DNA of 64,000 nt from NCBI GenBank assembly GCA_022747635.1, contig JAKTNV010000006.1, positions 70,533,590-70,597,589 of the forward strand, given 5' to 3'. The first letter of the stretch is position 1; each line of letters begins with the position of its first letter. The DNA is from Hetaerina americana. Lineage: Eukaryota > Arthropoda > Insecta > Odonata > Calopterygidae. Below the pieces are notes generated by a model. The model did not search any database. It was not told the origin of the DNA and worked only from the letters and a program-made list of their open reading frames with translations. The translations under genes and the position numbers were made by a program. This document shows positions 1 through 11,919 of the stretch, in pieces.

Positions 1-1185
1 AATTTTCTGTTTTCAGATGATGACTCCCAGTGCTACCTAAATTTCATGATTTACAGGTATCTACATGTATAACCTTATTAATACTGTGATACAAGCTTTA
101 CAATAGACATTCTAACAGTCTTCCTGGAAACTCTGAGTGATTAATTGTAATCTTACCACATTTTTAAGACCTAGAATTGAATTTAGCGGAGACGGCTAAT
201 TTTATTTTTTATACTGGGACAAAAGTAATGAAATTGGCCCGTCGTGTATGGGTACTGTAACAGAGAGAGAAGAGAGATCAAACATTTTGCAATGGTGTAT
301 CGGTGACGGATAGGTCGGAAGCTGGAAAAAGTCAACATCAAGTTCCCTTTGTCATCTCCAAAAGTCCAATAGGGGGCTGACCGAGTGTACACGCGCGCGG
401 CACGGCTCGGGTTAGCACAGCCGAATTCTCCCTTTATAGTCTCTCAGAGCAAGATATTGAATCGCGTAGCGTCTCCCACGGATATCCTCTCTTTCCGCAA
501 TGGAGTCCACAATCCAGCCCGAACACCTCTGCTCATCCACGGTCAACGGCTTTCGGAGAGCTTAGCCTCACGGCTATATCCGCCGAAAGAAAATTTACCA
601 ACTTCAGAAATCCAGGATAACATGATTCCCTCTATTTACACAGCCAAAACATCTACACGACCCTCTATTCCGTTCCTAAATCTTGATGATGAAGATAAAT
701 AATGACGCCATGAGTAAACAGGGAAAGGTGCTGAGATCAAGCAGAGGTCGAAATAATGCAAGAAGAGTGAGTTAAATTTATTAACTAACTTTTGTAAAAT
801 GAAAATCACATATAAATCATAATGATGATGCCTATTAAACGAAATTCAAGTTAAACGGAATCAGAGGCTCATTAGCCACCGATATATGTTGTGAATTAAT
901 TATAACGTTTTAGGTTATGCAATGAAAACATTTTCAGTTGTGTGAAAAAATTTGTCCCTCAATTTGTAAAATAAAAACAAATTTCCAAATAATGAAAATT
1001 GTGAACACTCAAACATGTAAGTATGAAAATCAACTCTTGTTGAATAGAATTTCCGCAAAAAAAGTTTTCACCAATGGAATTCGTTATTTCTACGACTAGT
1101 AATTGTACTTTAGGATCATTTACGTAAAAAAAACTTTAAATTTAATATTGGAATATAGTATCATATATACTATAATTCTTAAATC
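1..1185. other. AT-rich sequence with no assigned gene
   Basis: I see no recognisable gene, transposon end or RNA here apart from the unassigned open frame at 385-702. Short homopurine runs and AT-rich stretches dominate after position 720. Confidence 0.5.
385..702 (+). CDS. unassigned open frame, 105 codons
   Basis: An ATG-started frame of 105 codons ends in an acidic tail (LDDEDK) before TAA. I do not recognise the protein, and it shows no transmembrane segment, signal peptide or repeat. The local base composition is less AT-rich than its flanks, which alone can lengthen chance frames. A pyrimidine-rich CAG inside the frame (about 435-450) could be a splice acceptor, so an exon is possible. 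No support from codon bias or homology can be claimed. It is most likely a chance frame. Confidence 0.12.
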   Translation: MYTRAARLGLAQPNSPFIVSQSKILNRVASPTDILSFRNGVHNPARTPLLIHGQRLSESLASRLYPPKENLPTSEIQDNMIPSIYTAKTSTRPSIPFLNLDDEDK

Positions 1186-1835
<650 letters not shown>

Positions 1836-1958
1836 ATTACATTTTCGGGGTCAAAGTGTGAATGTATTAAGAAGAGAATGAACACGAAGAGATAACTTGC
1901 TTTAGTAACTTTAGAATATTCATGGAAACTCATGGCGACAAGCCTAGATGGAAAGAAG

Positions 1959-1960
<2 letters not shown>

Positions 1961-2052
<92 letters not shown>
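1961..2052. repeat. (AT)n microsatellite
   Basis: About 90 bp of uninterrupted alternating A and T lie between the mariner remnant and the LINE fragment. The LINE's readable sequence starts at its right edge. Confidence 0.97.
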
Positions 2053-2053
<1 letters not shown>

Positions 2054-3830
2054 CTTAGGTTTATGCGTGGTGAGATGGAAGCATAGTGGGGATTATTGGA
2101 GTGTTAGCTATGGAACAAAAGCGGCGGGGACGAGAGCCAACGATGAGTTGCCCTAATATTGAATAAACATGCAGGAAGATGCGTAGTGAATAAAGAGAGC
2201 AATCTACGGATAGAATATCACTATTCGAGGTAAAAGGAGAACCGACGAACTTGATCATTGTTCAGGTGTACATGCCCTTAAGGATTCATGTCTAATATGT
2301 CGTAGAGAAAGATAACTTAGGTCCAGGCATACTCGGCGATGAGATAGAAATGGCATTAAGGGAAATGAAATCAAATTAGTCCATTGGGTAGACAACATTC
2401 CTGCGGAACTACTGAAATGATTAGGAAGATGTGGGAGGATGAGTCTATATGGACTAATTCGTAGTATCTATAAGGAAGGAATCTGGCAGGAAGACTTCGT
2501 GAGATCAGTGTTTCTTCCTATCCCGAAAAAGGTAAAGGCTACATCATGTGAGGACTACAGAACAATAAGTTTCATATCCCAAAGTTGTTCTCAGGATCAT
2601 CAACAAAATGATTAGGACTAGGGCAACTGATTAATGGCAACTAATTAACCGGCAATTACTTAAGGAGATGATCAGTTTGGGTTCAGGAAGGGGAGAGGCA
2701 CGCGTGATACCATTGTAGTGAGGGGATCACTTATCAACACGAATATAGAATACAATCATGACGTATTTGTCTGTTTCGTAGATTTCGAAAAGGCGTTCAA
2801 TAGGGAAAATTGGGAAAAACTAATGAGTATATTGCAGAAAATAGGAACAGGTTGGAGGGACAAGAGGCTAATCTGCAATCTGTACTGGTTGCACAGGCAA
2901 CTGTGTCTCAGGCTGCTCAGGTACGAGTGGGGAACGGAGAGTTCGGATGAGCAGTACTCGGAAGAGGTTTAAAGCAGGGTTGCTGATTATCACCGGTGCT
3001 GTTCAGCGTATATGTGCAGGTAATAATTAAAGAGTTATGGGAAGAACAGGAGATAAGAATGACAATCGAAAATTAGTAAAATCAGTTAAGTTCGATGATG
3101 ACCGAGCCTTGTTTGTCAGTTAGCCAAGGGATTGCAAACATTGCTGAGTGAATTGGAAATTCAGTGCGACAGATACGGGAAGAGAATCAATATAAAAAAA
3201 CAAAATACATGAGATATTCTAGAGAAAGAAAAGCTAAGCTAAACCTTAAATTAGAATGGCAAAGTCTAGAGCAAATGGAACAATTTACGTATCTCGGAAG
3301 TGTTTTGAACCAAATTGGACAAGTGCGGTGGTAAAGAGACGAATTTCACTTGGCAAAGAGGCTTTCAGTAGGAGAATGGAATTGATGACAGGGACGTCGA
3401 GTAAGGATGTTGAGACAAGGCTCGTAAAAACTTTGATATAGAGCGTAGCTATGTACGATGAGGAAACATGGTTACTAAAGCATGAGGATAGAAGTAGATA
3501 GGCAGCTTTTGAAATGGGGGTTTGGAGAAGGATGAAGAAAGAGAGATGGACTGAAAAGAAAACATACGAGGAACCACTAGGTATGGTGGGCGAGAGGAGG
3601 GTAGTATTGGGAGAAATCCTAAGGAGGCAGGAAAAGTGGATGAAGGGGGTATTGACCGGCAGTGGGATGTTGAAGACTGTAATAGAGAGGTAAATGTTAA
3701 GTAAACGTGGAAAGGGCATGAGCAATAGAGGGATGTTGAATGGGATGAAGGGAGGAAGAAATTAGTCAGAGATGAAGAGATCCTTAATATAGAGTAGGCT
3801 ACTGGATTGTGTTTTTTAGGAGTCACAAAA
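2053..3830 (+). pseudogene. APE-type LINE remnant (endonuclease plus reverse transcriptase), fragment A
   Basis: A degenerate non-LTR retrotransposon, the longest local copy of its family. Pieces appear in the usual order but in shifting frames. Endonuclease pieces are LGLCVVRWKHSGDYW near 2056 and VKGEPTNLIIVQVYMP near 2230. RT entry pieces are EIEMALREMK near 2342 and PIPKK...CEDYRTISF near 2520. The first RT aspartate block is FVCFVDFEKAF near 2766. A LSPVLFSVYV block lies near 2990. The polymerase box is present as FDDD at 3091-3102. The C-terminal region has TYLGSVLNQ near 3285, KTLI*SVAMYDEETW near 3430 and RRMKKERWTEKKTYEE near 3520. Stops and indels are frequent, so it is dead. The length, about 1.8 kb, is shorter than a full element of this kind. 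At least eight other fragments in the window belong to the same or a close family. Confidence 0.85.
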
Positions 3831-4262
3831 TATTTATTTGGTAGTTGTATCCATCTGAAACCTGCGCGAATCGGTAGATTATTTAATTATGTCTAATTTA
3901 CCTGAATTGTTTAAAACCTTCCCATTCTCCTTTGAACACAAAATGAAAGTAATGGACTCAAAGAGCTGTGGATGTGTTGCTTCCAAATTTTTTATCGAAA
4001 AAAAAGTTCACCGATGAGCATTTTGTGGCATTATCAGGGGATAGAATAACATTATCAAAGGGAGAAAGATTGAATATAAAGGAGGGCATTCATTGCCGTA
4101 AAACGGTTGTATTCCTATCAAATAAAATTTTCCACTGTAACAGTTCTTTCCACGATTTGTAGAACTAACTAATAGAAACAAAAAATACAAAAATTGTTGA
4201 AATTTAATTTTATTTATTTTAAAAACATTTCGTATTTATAGCTATTCTTAAGAAATAAAAAC
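3831..4262. other. unassigned AT-rich sequence
   Basis: No gene or element was recognised. A short frame at 3968-4162 has no family features. Confidence 0.4.
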
Positions 4263-4264
4263 TG

Positions 4265-4420
4265 ACCACAGTGGCGGTGCGGTAACGTCCTTACCTGGCA
4301 ACAAAGAAATACCGGGTTCAATGCTTACATATGTGGTTTTTCACCAAAATTAGGCTTGGATTTCAGTGCTTGTCCTTTTTGTTCTTTCATGTTTAGAAAT
4401 CTATGTGAAAGGTTTAAACT
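4265..4420 (+). mobile_element. tRNA-derived SINE-like copy
   Basis: The left part resembles a tRNA promoter: an A-box-like GTGGCGGTGCGGTAACG, then 35-40 bases on a B-box-like CCGGGTTCAATGC. The downstream body (ATATG, GGTTTTTCACCAAAATTAGGCTT) resembles the body of the copy at 8.2 kb. It does not fold as a complete tRNA, so a SINE copy is the better reading. Divergence is high. Confidence 0.5.
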
Positions 4421-4604
4421 CAGCTATTTTTACATTTGTAAAAAATAAAAAATGCATATGTGATATTTGTTTTTTCTCGTAGATTCTGTGCAAGTAGAGG
4501 AGTGAGGCGTTCTAAATATTGAATACAAAATCGTATAAACATTTACGTATTGATAAGCTACATTGGTCGATCAATACGTCATCTGAAAAAATAGAAGAAC
4601 AAAT

Positions 4605-5636
4605 TATCCTGGTTAATTATTTTTAATTGTTCAATAAAACCTTCTCTTAGCTCTATACATCTTTCCTAGGGTTTCTCTAGCTTTTTTAAGTTGTCCAAAA
4701 AGTAGAATTCCGGAAGGTCCTCAAAATAAACGTTTGTGTTGGCGATGACCACCTCGTTCGACATGAATCGATCTACACCGAGTAATTTTTTCAACTTTGG
4801 AAATAGAAAAAAGTCACGGTGATCCAAATTTGGTGAAAACGGTGGATTCTGTACGTAATAATTCGAACTTAAATTCAGAATTTTCCCCATCTAAATTGCT
4901 CAGATTTGCACCCATGAATGTCTTTATGGGGGAGAATTTTTTTCCATGCAAAGTTAGGGCAATTTTTTTGCTTTCTTAGCTCAACCGGTGCAATGGCAAT
5001 GCGTAATACTCTCAATTTATCGTTTGGCCTTTTTGCAAGTAATCGATGCAGATGATACCGCGTGCGACCCAAAAAACCGTGATCATTACCTTGTCGGCTG
5101 ATCTCACTGTCTTGAAATCCATTTTTTCGACTGTTCCTTTGTCTCTTAAGTGTAGCAGAGTATCCATATTTTGTTCCGAGTTATGTATTGATGCAGAAAC
5201 TCGTCAGAATTGCGACAGAAAAGCAACAAACACAGCCTCCATATCGACCTCACGACTGCGTTTTTTCTCCTCCGAGGACGAACGCAGCATCCATCTTGTC
5301 GAGATTTTTTCACATCCAATTTTTCCAGTAAAATTGAAAAAACTGCATCTTGAGATATACCTATGGCCTCAATTATTTCGCGAACATTGATTCGTCGATC
5401 ACTCAACACCAGATTGGGGATATTGTCCATGATTTCGGAGAAAGCACTTTCACTGGACATCCCGAAGTATGTTCATCATTTTTTGATATACGAGGATCAC
5501 GTTTAAACTCATTTACCCAATTTTAATTTGTCGAAAACACAGAATCTGGTGTGCCTTGAACTTCATCCAACTTGGCTTTGACCTCTCTCGATGTTAAGCC
5601 TTTTAAATAGAAGTGTTTAATCACCACCCAAAACTA
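4605..5636 (-). pseudogene. mariner-family transposase remnant, minus strand
   Basis: Read on the minus strand, this segment gives a nearly full-span but decayed mariner transposase in several frames. The N-terminal helix-turn-helix region is FWVVIKHFYLKGLTSREVKAKLDEVQGT (5634 downwards), broken by a stop, then NWVNEFKRD. The middle reads SDRRINVREIIEAIGISQDAVF and EFLHQYIT. The catalytic part shows HKDI at the second aspartate and RDFFLFPKLKK at the third. At the first catalytic site the usual DETW has become NKIW, losing the acidic residue. The C-terminus (DNLKKLEKP, stop, ERCIELREGFIEQL) reaches about 4610. No clear terminal inverted repeats were found. It belongs to a different mariner lineage from the copies at 1.3 and 23 kb. 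Confidence 0.88.
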
Positions 5637-5649
5637 TTTTTTTCATTTA

Positions 5650-8225
5650 TCTAACTCAACGAAAATTTGCAGATTCACTTTGAAAAGTTCAGACTTGAAA
5701 ATTAAAGTACAAAATTGATATCTGAAACTTTAACAGCTGTCGCGAAAATTGAAGCTTACTAAAAGCAAAATTTTTCCGATACCACGAGCGCTACACCCTG
5801 CATTTTCTAAAGAGCATTTTCTAAAGCATTTTCGATTGGATGTCCCACATATGCACGAATAATTTTGTTAGTGAACTATGTCATAGTAGTTTTGTTTTTC
5901 ATGACTGCTGCTGGTAGCCCCACGCTCATGTGGTCACCCGCCGCTTTACAAAAGACTTAGAGGGCCATAGTTCTAAAACCAGCACCTCCCATTATACTAG
6001 GGGTCGTTGAACCGACCTTTGGGTAAAGAGAAATTTTCGAATTCTCCAATAAGAACATTAAACCATTCTGCCTAGTTACAGCGCCTCTATTGATCCTCAC
6101 ATCCTTGCACAATTGGAATTAATTGCTTCCTAACGGAGAATGGAACCGATTGCCAAGAGACTGCCGTTACAAGGTTAGAGAACGGAGCGATAAATCTGAG
6201 TTCTTTTGTGCTTTACGGCCAATTTTAAAATGAAATGGGATTCAGAGACATTTTCTTATGTTCGCTGAGCGGCCCACATGTCGTTCTGGTCTTTGAACCC
6301 CTCACTAGAATTTCAAACTTCCTTAAAGGTTGAACTTACAGTAATCAAAGAGATCTCTCATTCGAATAAAAACCCTATTTAAAACTGTTGTGACGATGTT
6401 CATTCTGCAATAATGCTTGCTTTCACCTCTGACTACTGTTTTTTTTCTTAAGTCAATATCCAATGCAGTTAAGCGAATCCATGGACAATAAACCTTTTGA
6501 AAGAAATGCTTCAGAGAGCTCCGAATTAGAAAGATGGAAGTTAATGCATAGAAATGAAGATCTTTAAAAAATGATTCCAGTTATAAACTGTGACCCTACG
6601 TGTATTTTCTGCCATCCCTTGGGTAGGCATTGTTAGATATTTACAGTTCCCCACATGCCTAACCGATATTACACGGAGAAACAAATAAATGCAAATTAGG
6701 CAATATTCTCCGATGATACGAAAGACTTCCAATTGTATTGACATGCATTCATAATTTGTTCTGAATCGTTAAAAAAAAACTAAATACCTTCGAAAATACA
6801 CGCAGTCATACCCTTGGTGAAATAGAGAACAAACGAATTAGCACGTATGTCCAGAAATACTCACGTGATCCCTAATGATAGCGTAAAATACAGGGAGCGT
6901 CAGCATAAATTGCTGATTTAACGGGGATTTAAATTCATATTAGCAATTGGTGCTGCCACAAAAATGATATTACCACCTAATCATACTTGGCAAGGCGGAG
7001 ACACATATACATGTATAGGGAATACCATTACACCTTTAAAAAATTGAAGTAAAAAACCTCACCGTAAAGCTTAGCAATGAAAAAGTGAATTAAATGTATT
7101 ACGTCTTTTTAGTAAAACCGCGCATCTAATACGATTATGAATTTGAGATTCACTCCAGAAGAATAGGTATGAGGGACGAACAAATCACAGAGATTGGTCG
7201 CTCGATCCTTGGATAACTGTTATGAAAGAAAACAAATCGTTACGAACTAATCGAAACCTGTATGTATGTAACATGTATACTCCAAGACATGTCAATACGT
7301 GTACGATGCTCTCTTGAAGGTTTCAATCCTCATTTTTCATGGCCGTCGGAGCTAACTTGAATAGAATTAGTAAATTGAGCTGTGTACTAGAATGCTACGC
7401 CTCGGGTTAGAATATTAAGGATTTAAATTTCCACTGTTATTGTAATTCTTTCTTGAATGCTGCACAGGGAGCACTTGAAGTAAAGTACCTAATACGACAT
7501 AACATTCATTCCTCTTCACTTCTTTCGATTAAAGTAAGTTCCCTTCCACCCTTCCTCAGAAGAATGGCATTCCCACCAACTTAAGCAACCTACCTCCATT
7601 GCTTAACCATCATTTTTATTAATCAGATGTGTGAGAAATTGTAATGGATATCAATTTACTCGCAAATTTGGTTAGTAACCACGAAAAAGAAATTACCATG
7701 CATGCGTTGCCATGATTCTTCGCTCCAATAGTCGGTATTTACGTACCTCTTGGTACAGTTTTGAAAAATCCAAAAAAATGTGATATTAAGACGGTAAAAC
7801 AGTGTTTTTCTAATAACAAACCTTAAGAGAAACAATTTGAAAAATAATACGGCCATAGTTTCCTCAATGCCTCAAAAAGGCGCTTTTCTTTTCAAATTGT
7901 TGATTATTATTAATTCTGTTTTGTAAGAAACGGAGATAGGTTTCTCTGAGCACATATGTAAGATGATATCGAATAAAATCTTAATAATGGGGAAATTTTG
8001 AGTTAATAGTAAACGGGAAGATTCAAAAAGAGTTCTTTTAGAAATTACCTAATATAATATATATTAAATAGAACACTTAGCCCATAAGGTCAATTGAGTT
8101 AGTTTTTTAGGAAGACACTAACTAAAAAATTAGAATAAAAATCGCCGTAAAATTCATTGGCTGTTGATGTTTCGAGACTATGAGACGAATGATTCTTCCA
8201 TCGTCGGCCGAAGATGGGGTCGCCT
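5650..8225. other. long stretch without recognised features
   Basis: AT-rich sequence without a recognised gene, repeat array or transposon. Short frames at 6541-6744 and 7656-7856 have biased AT-driven composition and no family motifs. Confidence 0.45.
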
Positions 8226-8227
8226 AC

Positions 8228-8430
8228 CGGCCCCAAAAGTTCGGATAGTAGTAGTCCAGGGGGTAGAGCATTGTACAATAATCAGAGAGCCCGAGTTCGA
8301 TTCCCGAACACGCATATGGGAACCGTCAACCTCACCAAAGCTTTGTAATTTTTTAGGCACGGGATCTTCCTGCAAAACCATAGGGCCCATTTCGTGATGT
8401 GTAAATTTCACATGCCGTTGTGCTTAATAT
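8228..8430 (+). mobile_element. tRNA-derived SINE copy
   Basis: An A-box-like TAGTCCAGGGGGTAGAGCA is followed about 35 bases later by a near-consensus B box (GAGTTCGATTCCC), the internal RNA polymerase III promoter layout of tRNA genes. The sequence then continues into a non-tRNA body (AAAGCTTTGTAATTTTTTAG, GGGATCTTCCTGCAAAACC). The same body recurs at 44.1-44.3 kb after a more decayed tRNA-like head. Two copies with a shared body show this is a dispersed element, not a functional tRNA gene. The frames on both strands here are incidental. Confidence 0.7.
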
Positions 8431-9780
8431 TCTTTGAGCTCTATTCTCACCTATCAAAGCAATTAACGGCCAAATTTTTTATATATTTACGATAATTCGA
8501 TTTAAAACAGCAATGACGAAAGCCGCTTTAGAGACGAAAATGTTTACTTAGAAAATAACTTTATATGAGAATCATTTCGCTACTCCCACTCCGAAGTTAT
8601 GACTTCCAATTAACATTAATTCGAGCATTATTAAGGATCGTTTATGGAAGCGAAAATCAAACTTTCCTGACTTGATCAATTTGAATACCTGCTGCTACCA
8701 CTACTTTCCTCCATTTAAAACATCAGATTGCGCGCTCCACCCCGGATTTTGTTTTCAAATGCGGCGAAAGTTAAATCTTTATCAACTCCGACCGCAAGGG
8801 CGCCCGCAAAACCAAATGGATACTTTACCCTTATTGATTGAATGGCTTTCGTACCGCTCCACACATGCAAATGAAAACGTATCTTTATTCTGCCCAGCAG
8901 ACTATCTCCAATCATTTACGCGATATCTCATCTAACTCGCAGGAAATTTTTTTAAGCATAACTTTAATGACTTTAATGATTTCAAGCAACGCAGACAGCA
9001 AGCCTTTAAATGTAGGAATAAAGAAAAAATGCCCTTTTCACTGGATGTGTGAAGCTATTCTAATTGAATTTTTCAACGGCTGAGTTCTTACGCAAAATAT
9101 TTTTTTTTCAATATGTCCAAATCAAAACTTACAGAACTAACAGGGTGATCGGAATATTTTTTTCATACCAAGAAAGAAATAATATTCACTGTTATGGATT
9201 GAGTAGTTTAAAATCCCTTTGAACACGATATAGTCATTTCAATATGTGAAGAAATTTTTAATTACCAATTTTTAACTTGCTTTTAATCTAAAATTACCTA
9301 AACCAGCGTTCTTGATTATTTTCAGAAGCAATACCTCAGTCGTTAAAGGTACGCCAGCTCTTTTATTTCCTTGTATGAATAATGAATAGGTGAACCTGGA
9401 TGGCTCAGTGCTCATTTGGTAACATATAGCCAATCGAATACACAGAAATTCATAACAGGCAAAATTTAATTTAGAATAAATTCAATGCTGCTTAAAATGC
9501 AATCAGAAAATTGTACCCTTCTCGTGGGCCGGCTTAAAAACCTGGAACTAACGGAGGATAGTTAACCGGAACTTAAACCTTGAAGTAAGTTACAGTTCAA
9601 AATTCGAGATTTGCAAATCACAACAGATAAATCCTGCTGAAGTTAGCGGTGAACTCATAATATTAGTCTCCAATCTGCAAGAAGCGCAGAAACATTAGAA
9701 GGAGGAGTTGAGGTGGAATAAGGATTGAAATATAGCTGATACGTGAACTTTTAGTTCATTCCTAACGCTTTATAAAAAGA
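8431..9780. other. stretch without recognised features
   Basis: Nothing recognised. A weak tRNA-like phrase near 9395 (GGATGGCTCAGTGCTC) lacks a convincing B box. Confidence 0.4.
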
Positions 9781-9789
9781 AGATAAACA

Positions 9790-10600
9790 CTTTCGAGTGA
9801 CTTCTTGCGGCCTCGCGGTAGGTGGGCTTGAAATATTTGCCGCTTGTGACAATAAATTGCGCTGCCACGCACAGATGGGCGTAAAAATCAATTCCGGTAA
9901 ACTTGCTTGCCGACGCTCCGCGACTAAAGCTATCTTCCGCCCTCCCGCGATGGCGCTTTTCATCAGCCCTTCCCTCCCTCGCATCGCTCTTTGCTAGCAG
10001 CCTCCTCCATCCTCGTTTTCCCTTTCCCTCCCCCGCCACTAAAGTTGGCGCAACCTCGCTCCATTTGTCCCTGCACGTTACCCTCGGATGTTTGACCCAC
10101 AATCTCGGTAGCTGACGGCGTCATGCAAACAAGCGCCGGAGTAGGATTTCCAAGCATTAATTTGTCTACCACCACTCCCGACTCTGAACCCTGAGGGACG
10201 ATTCAACGGACTCAAACATCGCGGAGCAATTTCAGCGCTTTCCAGAAGGGTGAAAGACTTGATTAAACCGCAAAGTTCCATTGTCCACCCTTGGAAAGTA
10301 AATGAAATGTATAAAAAAAAGACACCAACCAGGCAACATCACACGAAGAGGTGAATAAATAAACGTTGTCATACGGGTTCGCAAACCCTCTTGCAGTGAC
10401 CAGGAGCAGCTGAGTGAAGCAGTAATAGCGAAGAAACGGGTGAGCTTTGTCCTCCGTGCAACTCTGGTGGCTTTGATAGCAAATGAGAAATGCGAGATCG
10501 GTCTTTATCGCCATTCAAGCCGAGAGGGGAGCTGCTTTGGGGAGAGGCAATAGGGACGACCGCCACGGTTTTTAAATGGGTCACGCACTGCGCGAGGTGC
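9790..10600. other. moderately GC-rich island, no assigned gene
   Basis: Base composition rises above the flanks, with pyrimidine-rich runs on the plus strand at 9950-10040. Overlapping frames are open on both strands, as expected from composition. None has a recognisable domain, and no splice-bounded exon could be argued. Confidence 0.35.
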
Positions 10601-11001
10601 TCAGTTGAAATTAAAATCAGACCTGTGTCGTTAAGAGAGCGATTGGTTTTTCCCTGAAGGATCTAATTAGTTGCTCTTGCATGATGAAAGCTACATCCGG
10701 CAGCGATTAGCTGAATTTCCAACCCGGGCGTTCGAATTGGCATTTACCATTCTTGTTCTATGAAATAAAAGGATTTTCTAGAGATTCCGTCCAATGAAAT
10801 GAGGATTTTACCCTTGAAATTGTTTCAAGAGAACAAAAAATTCCTTTCGGTGGAAAATGGAGACGGAATAATCCAAAAATAAAAGCGCGCCATCATTTAA
10901 AGAACGGATACATATCGTCCAGTTCGTAAGAAATACAAATTAATTCACCACCATTATGAGGAAGAACTCTTGAGAATGCTTGGCGTTGATTTAAAAATAA
11001 G

Positions 11002-11061
11002 AATATATATATATACACATATACATATATATATACACACACACATATATATACACACACA

Positions 11062-11120
<59 letters not shown>
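11002..11120. repeat. compound (TA)n/(CA)n microsatellite
   Basis: Alternating TA runs are interspersed with short CACACA blocks, then about 50 bp of pure TA. The tract borders the left arm of the structured inverted-repeat unit that follows. Confidence 0.95.
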
Positions 11121-11121
<1 letters not shown>

Positions 11122-11123
<2 letters not shown>

Positions 11124-11270
11124 ATGGGCTGACACAATTCAAGAGAGACTCTGAAATCTCTCTTGAAGAAGGCCTCTGAGAGGGCCGAAAGCTCGAACAA
11201 TTTACCGTGTGAGTGTTCTTTTAAATGTGTCTATTCTTTTCTATTTGTGTTATATTGTGTCAGCCCATTA
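11122..11270 (+). repeat. structured inverted-repeat unit between TA arrays (unit X)
   Basis: A 17-bp perfect inverted repeat (TAATGGGCTGACACAAT at 11122-11138, its complement at 11254-11270) encloses an 11-bp-stem hairpin (11138-11166). Next comes TTGAAGA, a GGCC...GGGCC hairpin and GAAAGCTC. The segment from GAAGAAGGCC to TTTACCGTGTG recurs at 39994-40040. The order GAAGA, stem, GAAA is reminiscent of the PLE-terminal motif, but the first core base is T, not C. Probably a dispersed repeat, possibly an end of another PLE family. Confidence 0.6.
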
Positions 11271-11304
11271 TTGTGCCGCTCGTGTGAGTTTTTCCGTACA
11301 ATCG

Positions 11305-11369
<65 letters not shown>

Positions 11370-11390
11370 ATATATATATATATATATGTA
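11305..11390. repeat. (TA)n microsatellite
   Basis: About 80 bp of alternating TA with one TTGTA interruption. It sits at the 3' tail of the minus-strand LINE fragment B, after its ATGATGATTAC ending. Confidence 0.95.
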
Positions 11391-11736
11391 ATCATCATTG
11401 GTCATTCAATCCTTAGATTGGTTGACTGCAGCCCTCCATCCTACCTATGCTAATTGGCTTATCTCCTGGTATTTTTTCCAATGTAGTTTCCTCTTTATTT
11501 TTCCCATTTATTTATCCCTTGGCCTTCCTCTTGGGACTTTTTGTTCTATTTTTCCTTTTATTACCTTCTTCACGAATCCATTGTGCCTCAGGGTGTGGCC
11601 AATCCACCTGGTTCTTCTTTTCTCTATGGTGTTCCATAGTGTCCGTTCTTCGTCTATTCTTCCGTATACTTCTTCATTTCTTATTTTATCCATCCATTTG
11701 ATCTTAAGCATCCTCCTCCAGCATCAGGTGTCGAAG
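11391..11736 (-). pseudogene. LINE fragment B, 3' part (split by the PLE)
   Basis: Read on the minus strand, this encodes the C-terminal end of the endonuclease/RT polyprotein: CWRRMLKIKWMDKIRNEEVYGRID, then RRTRWIGHTLRHNGFVKKVIKGKIE and RGRPRDK. A 3' untranslated tail follows, ending in a short ATGATGATT run next to (TA)n. The upstream part of the same LINE resumes beyond the PLE at 13731, so the two pieces were once continuous. The frame is disrupted by a stop just before CWRRM. Confidence 0.85.
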
Positions 11737-11748
11737 TCTTCTAGTCTT
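11737..11748. repeat. target-site duplication, left copy
   Basis: TCTTCTAGTCTT occurs here and again at 13719-13730, immediately flanking the PLE. Both copies lie in the interrupted LINE sequence, as expected of a target duplication. Confidence 0.9.
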
Positions 11749-11919
11749 AATGAAAACTTCGTTGCAATTTTCCACAGTTAAAACTTTATTGCCGACCATG
11801 GTTTCGATACACTGTATCATCTTCAGGTGAGGAAAAATACAAGGAGAAGGGATATATATACACAAGTTACAAGAAAGGGTGGCAGGGGAGGAGGGAGCGG
11901 GGGGGTAGGGGGGGGGTAC
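11749..11919. repeat. PLE left inverted repeat
   Basis: About 170 bp from AATGAAAACTTCG to the G-rich tract, complementary to 13509-13679. On the minus strand it carries the hammerhead-like core (11794-11826). It contains no stop in the frame that enters the PLE coding region. Confidence 0.92.

Noticed and set aside
9390..9440. tRNA-like phrase GGATGGCTCAGTGCTC
   Set aside because: No adequate B box at the right distance.
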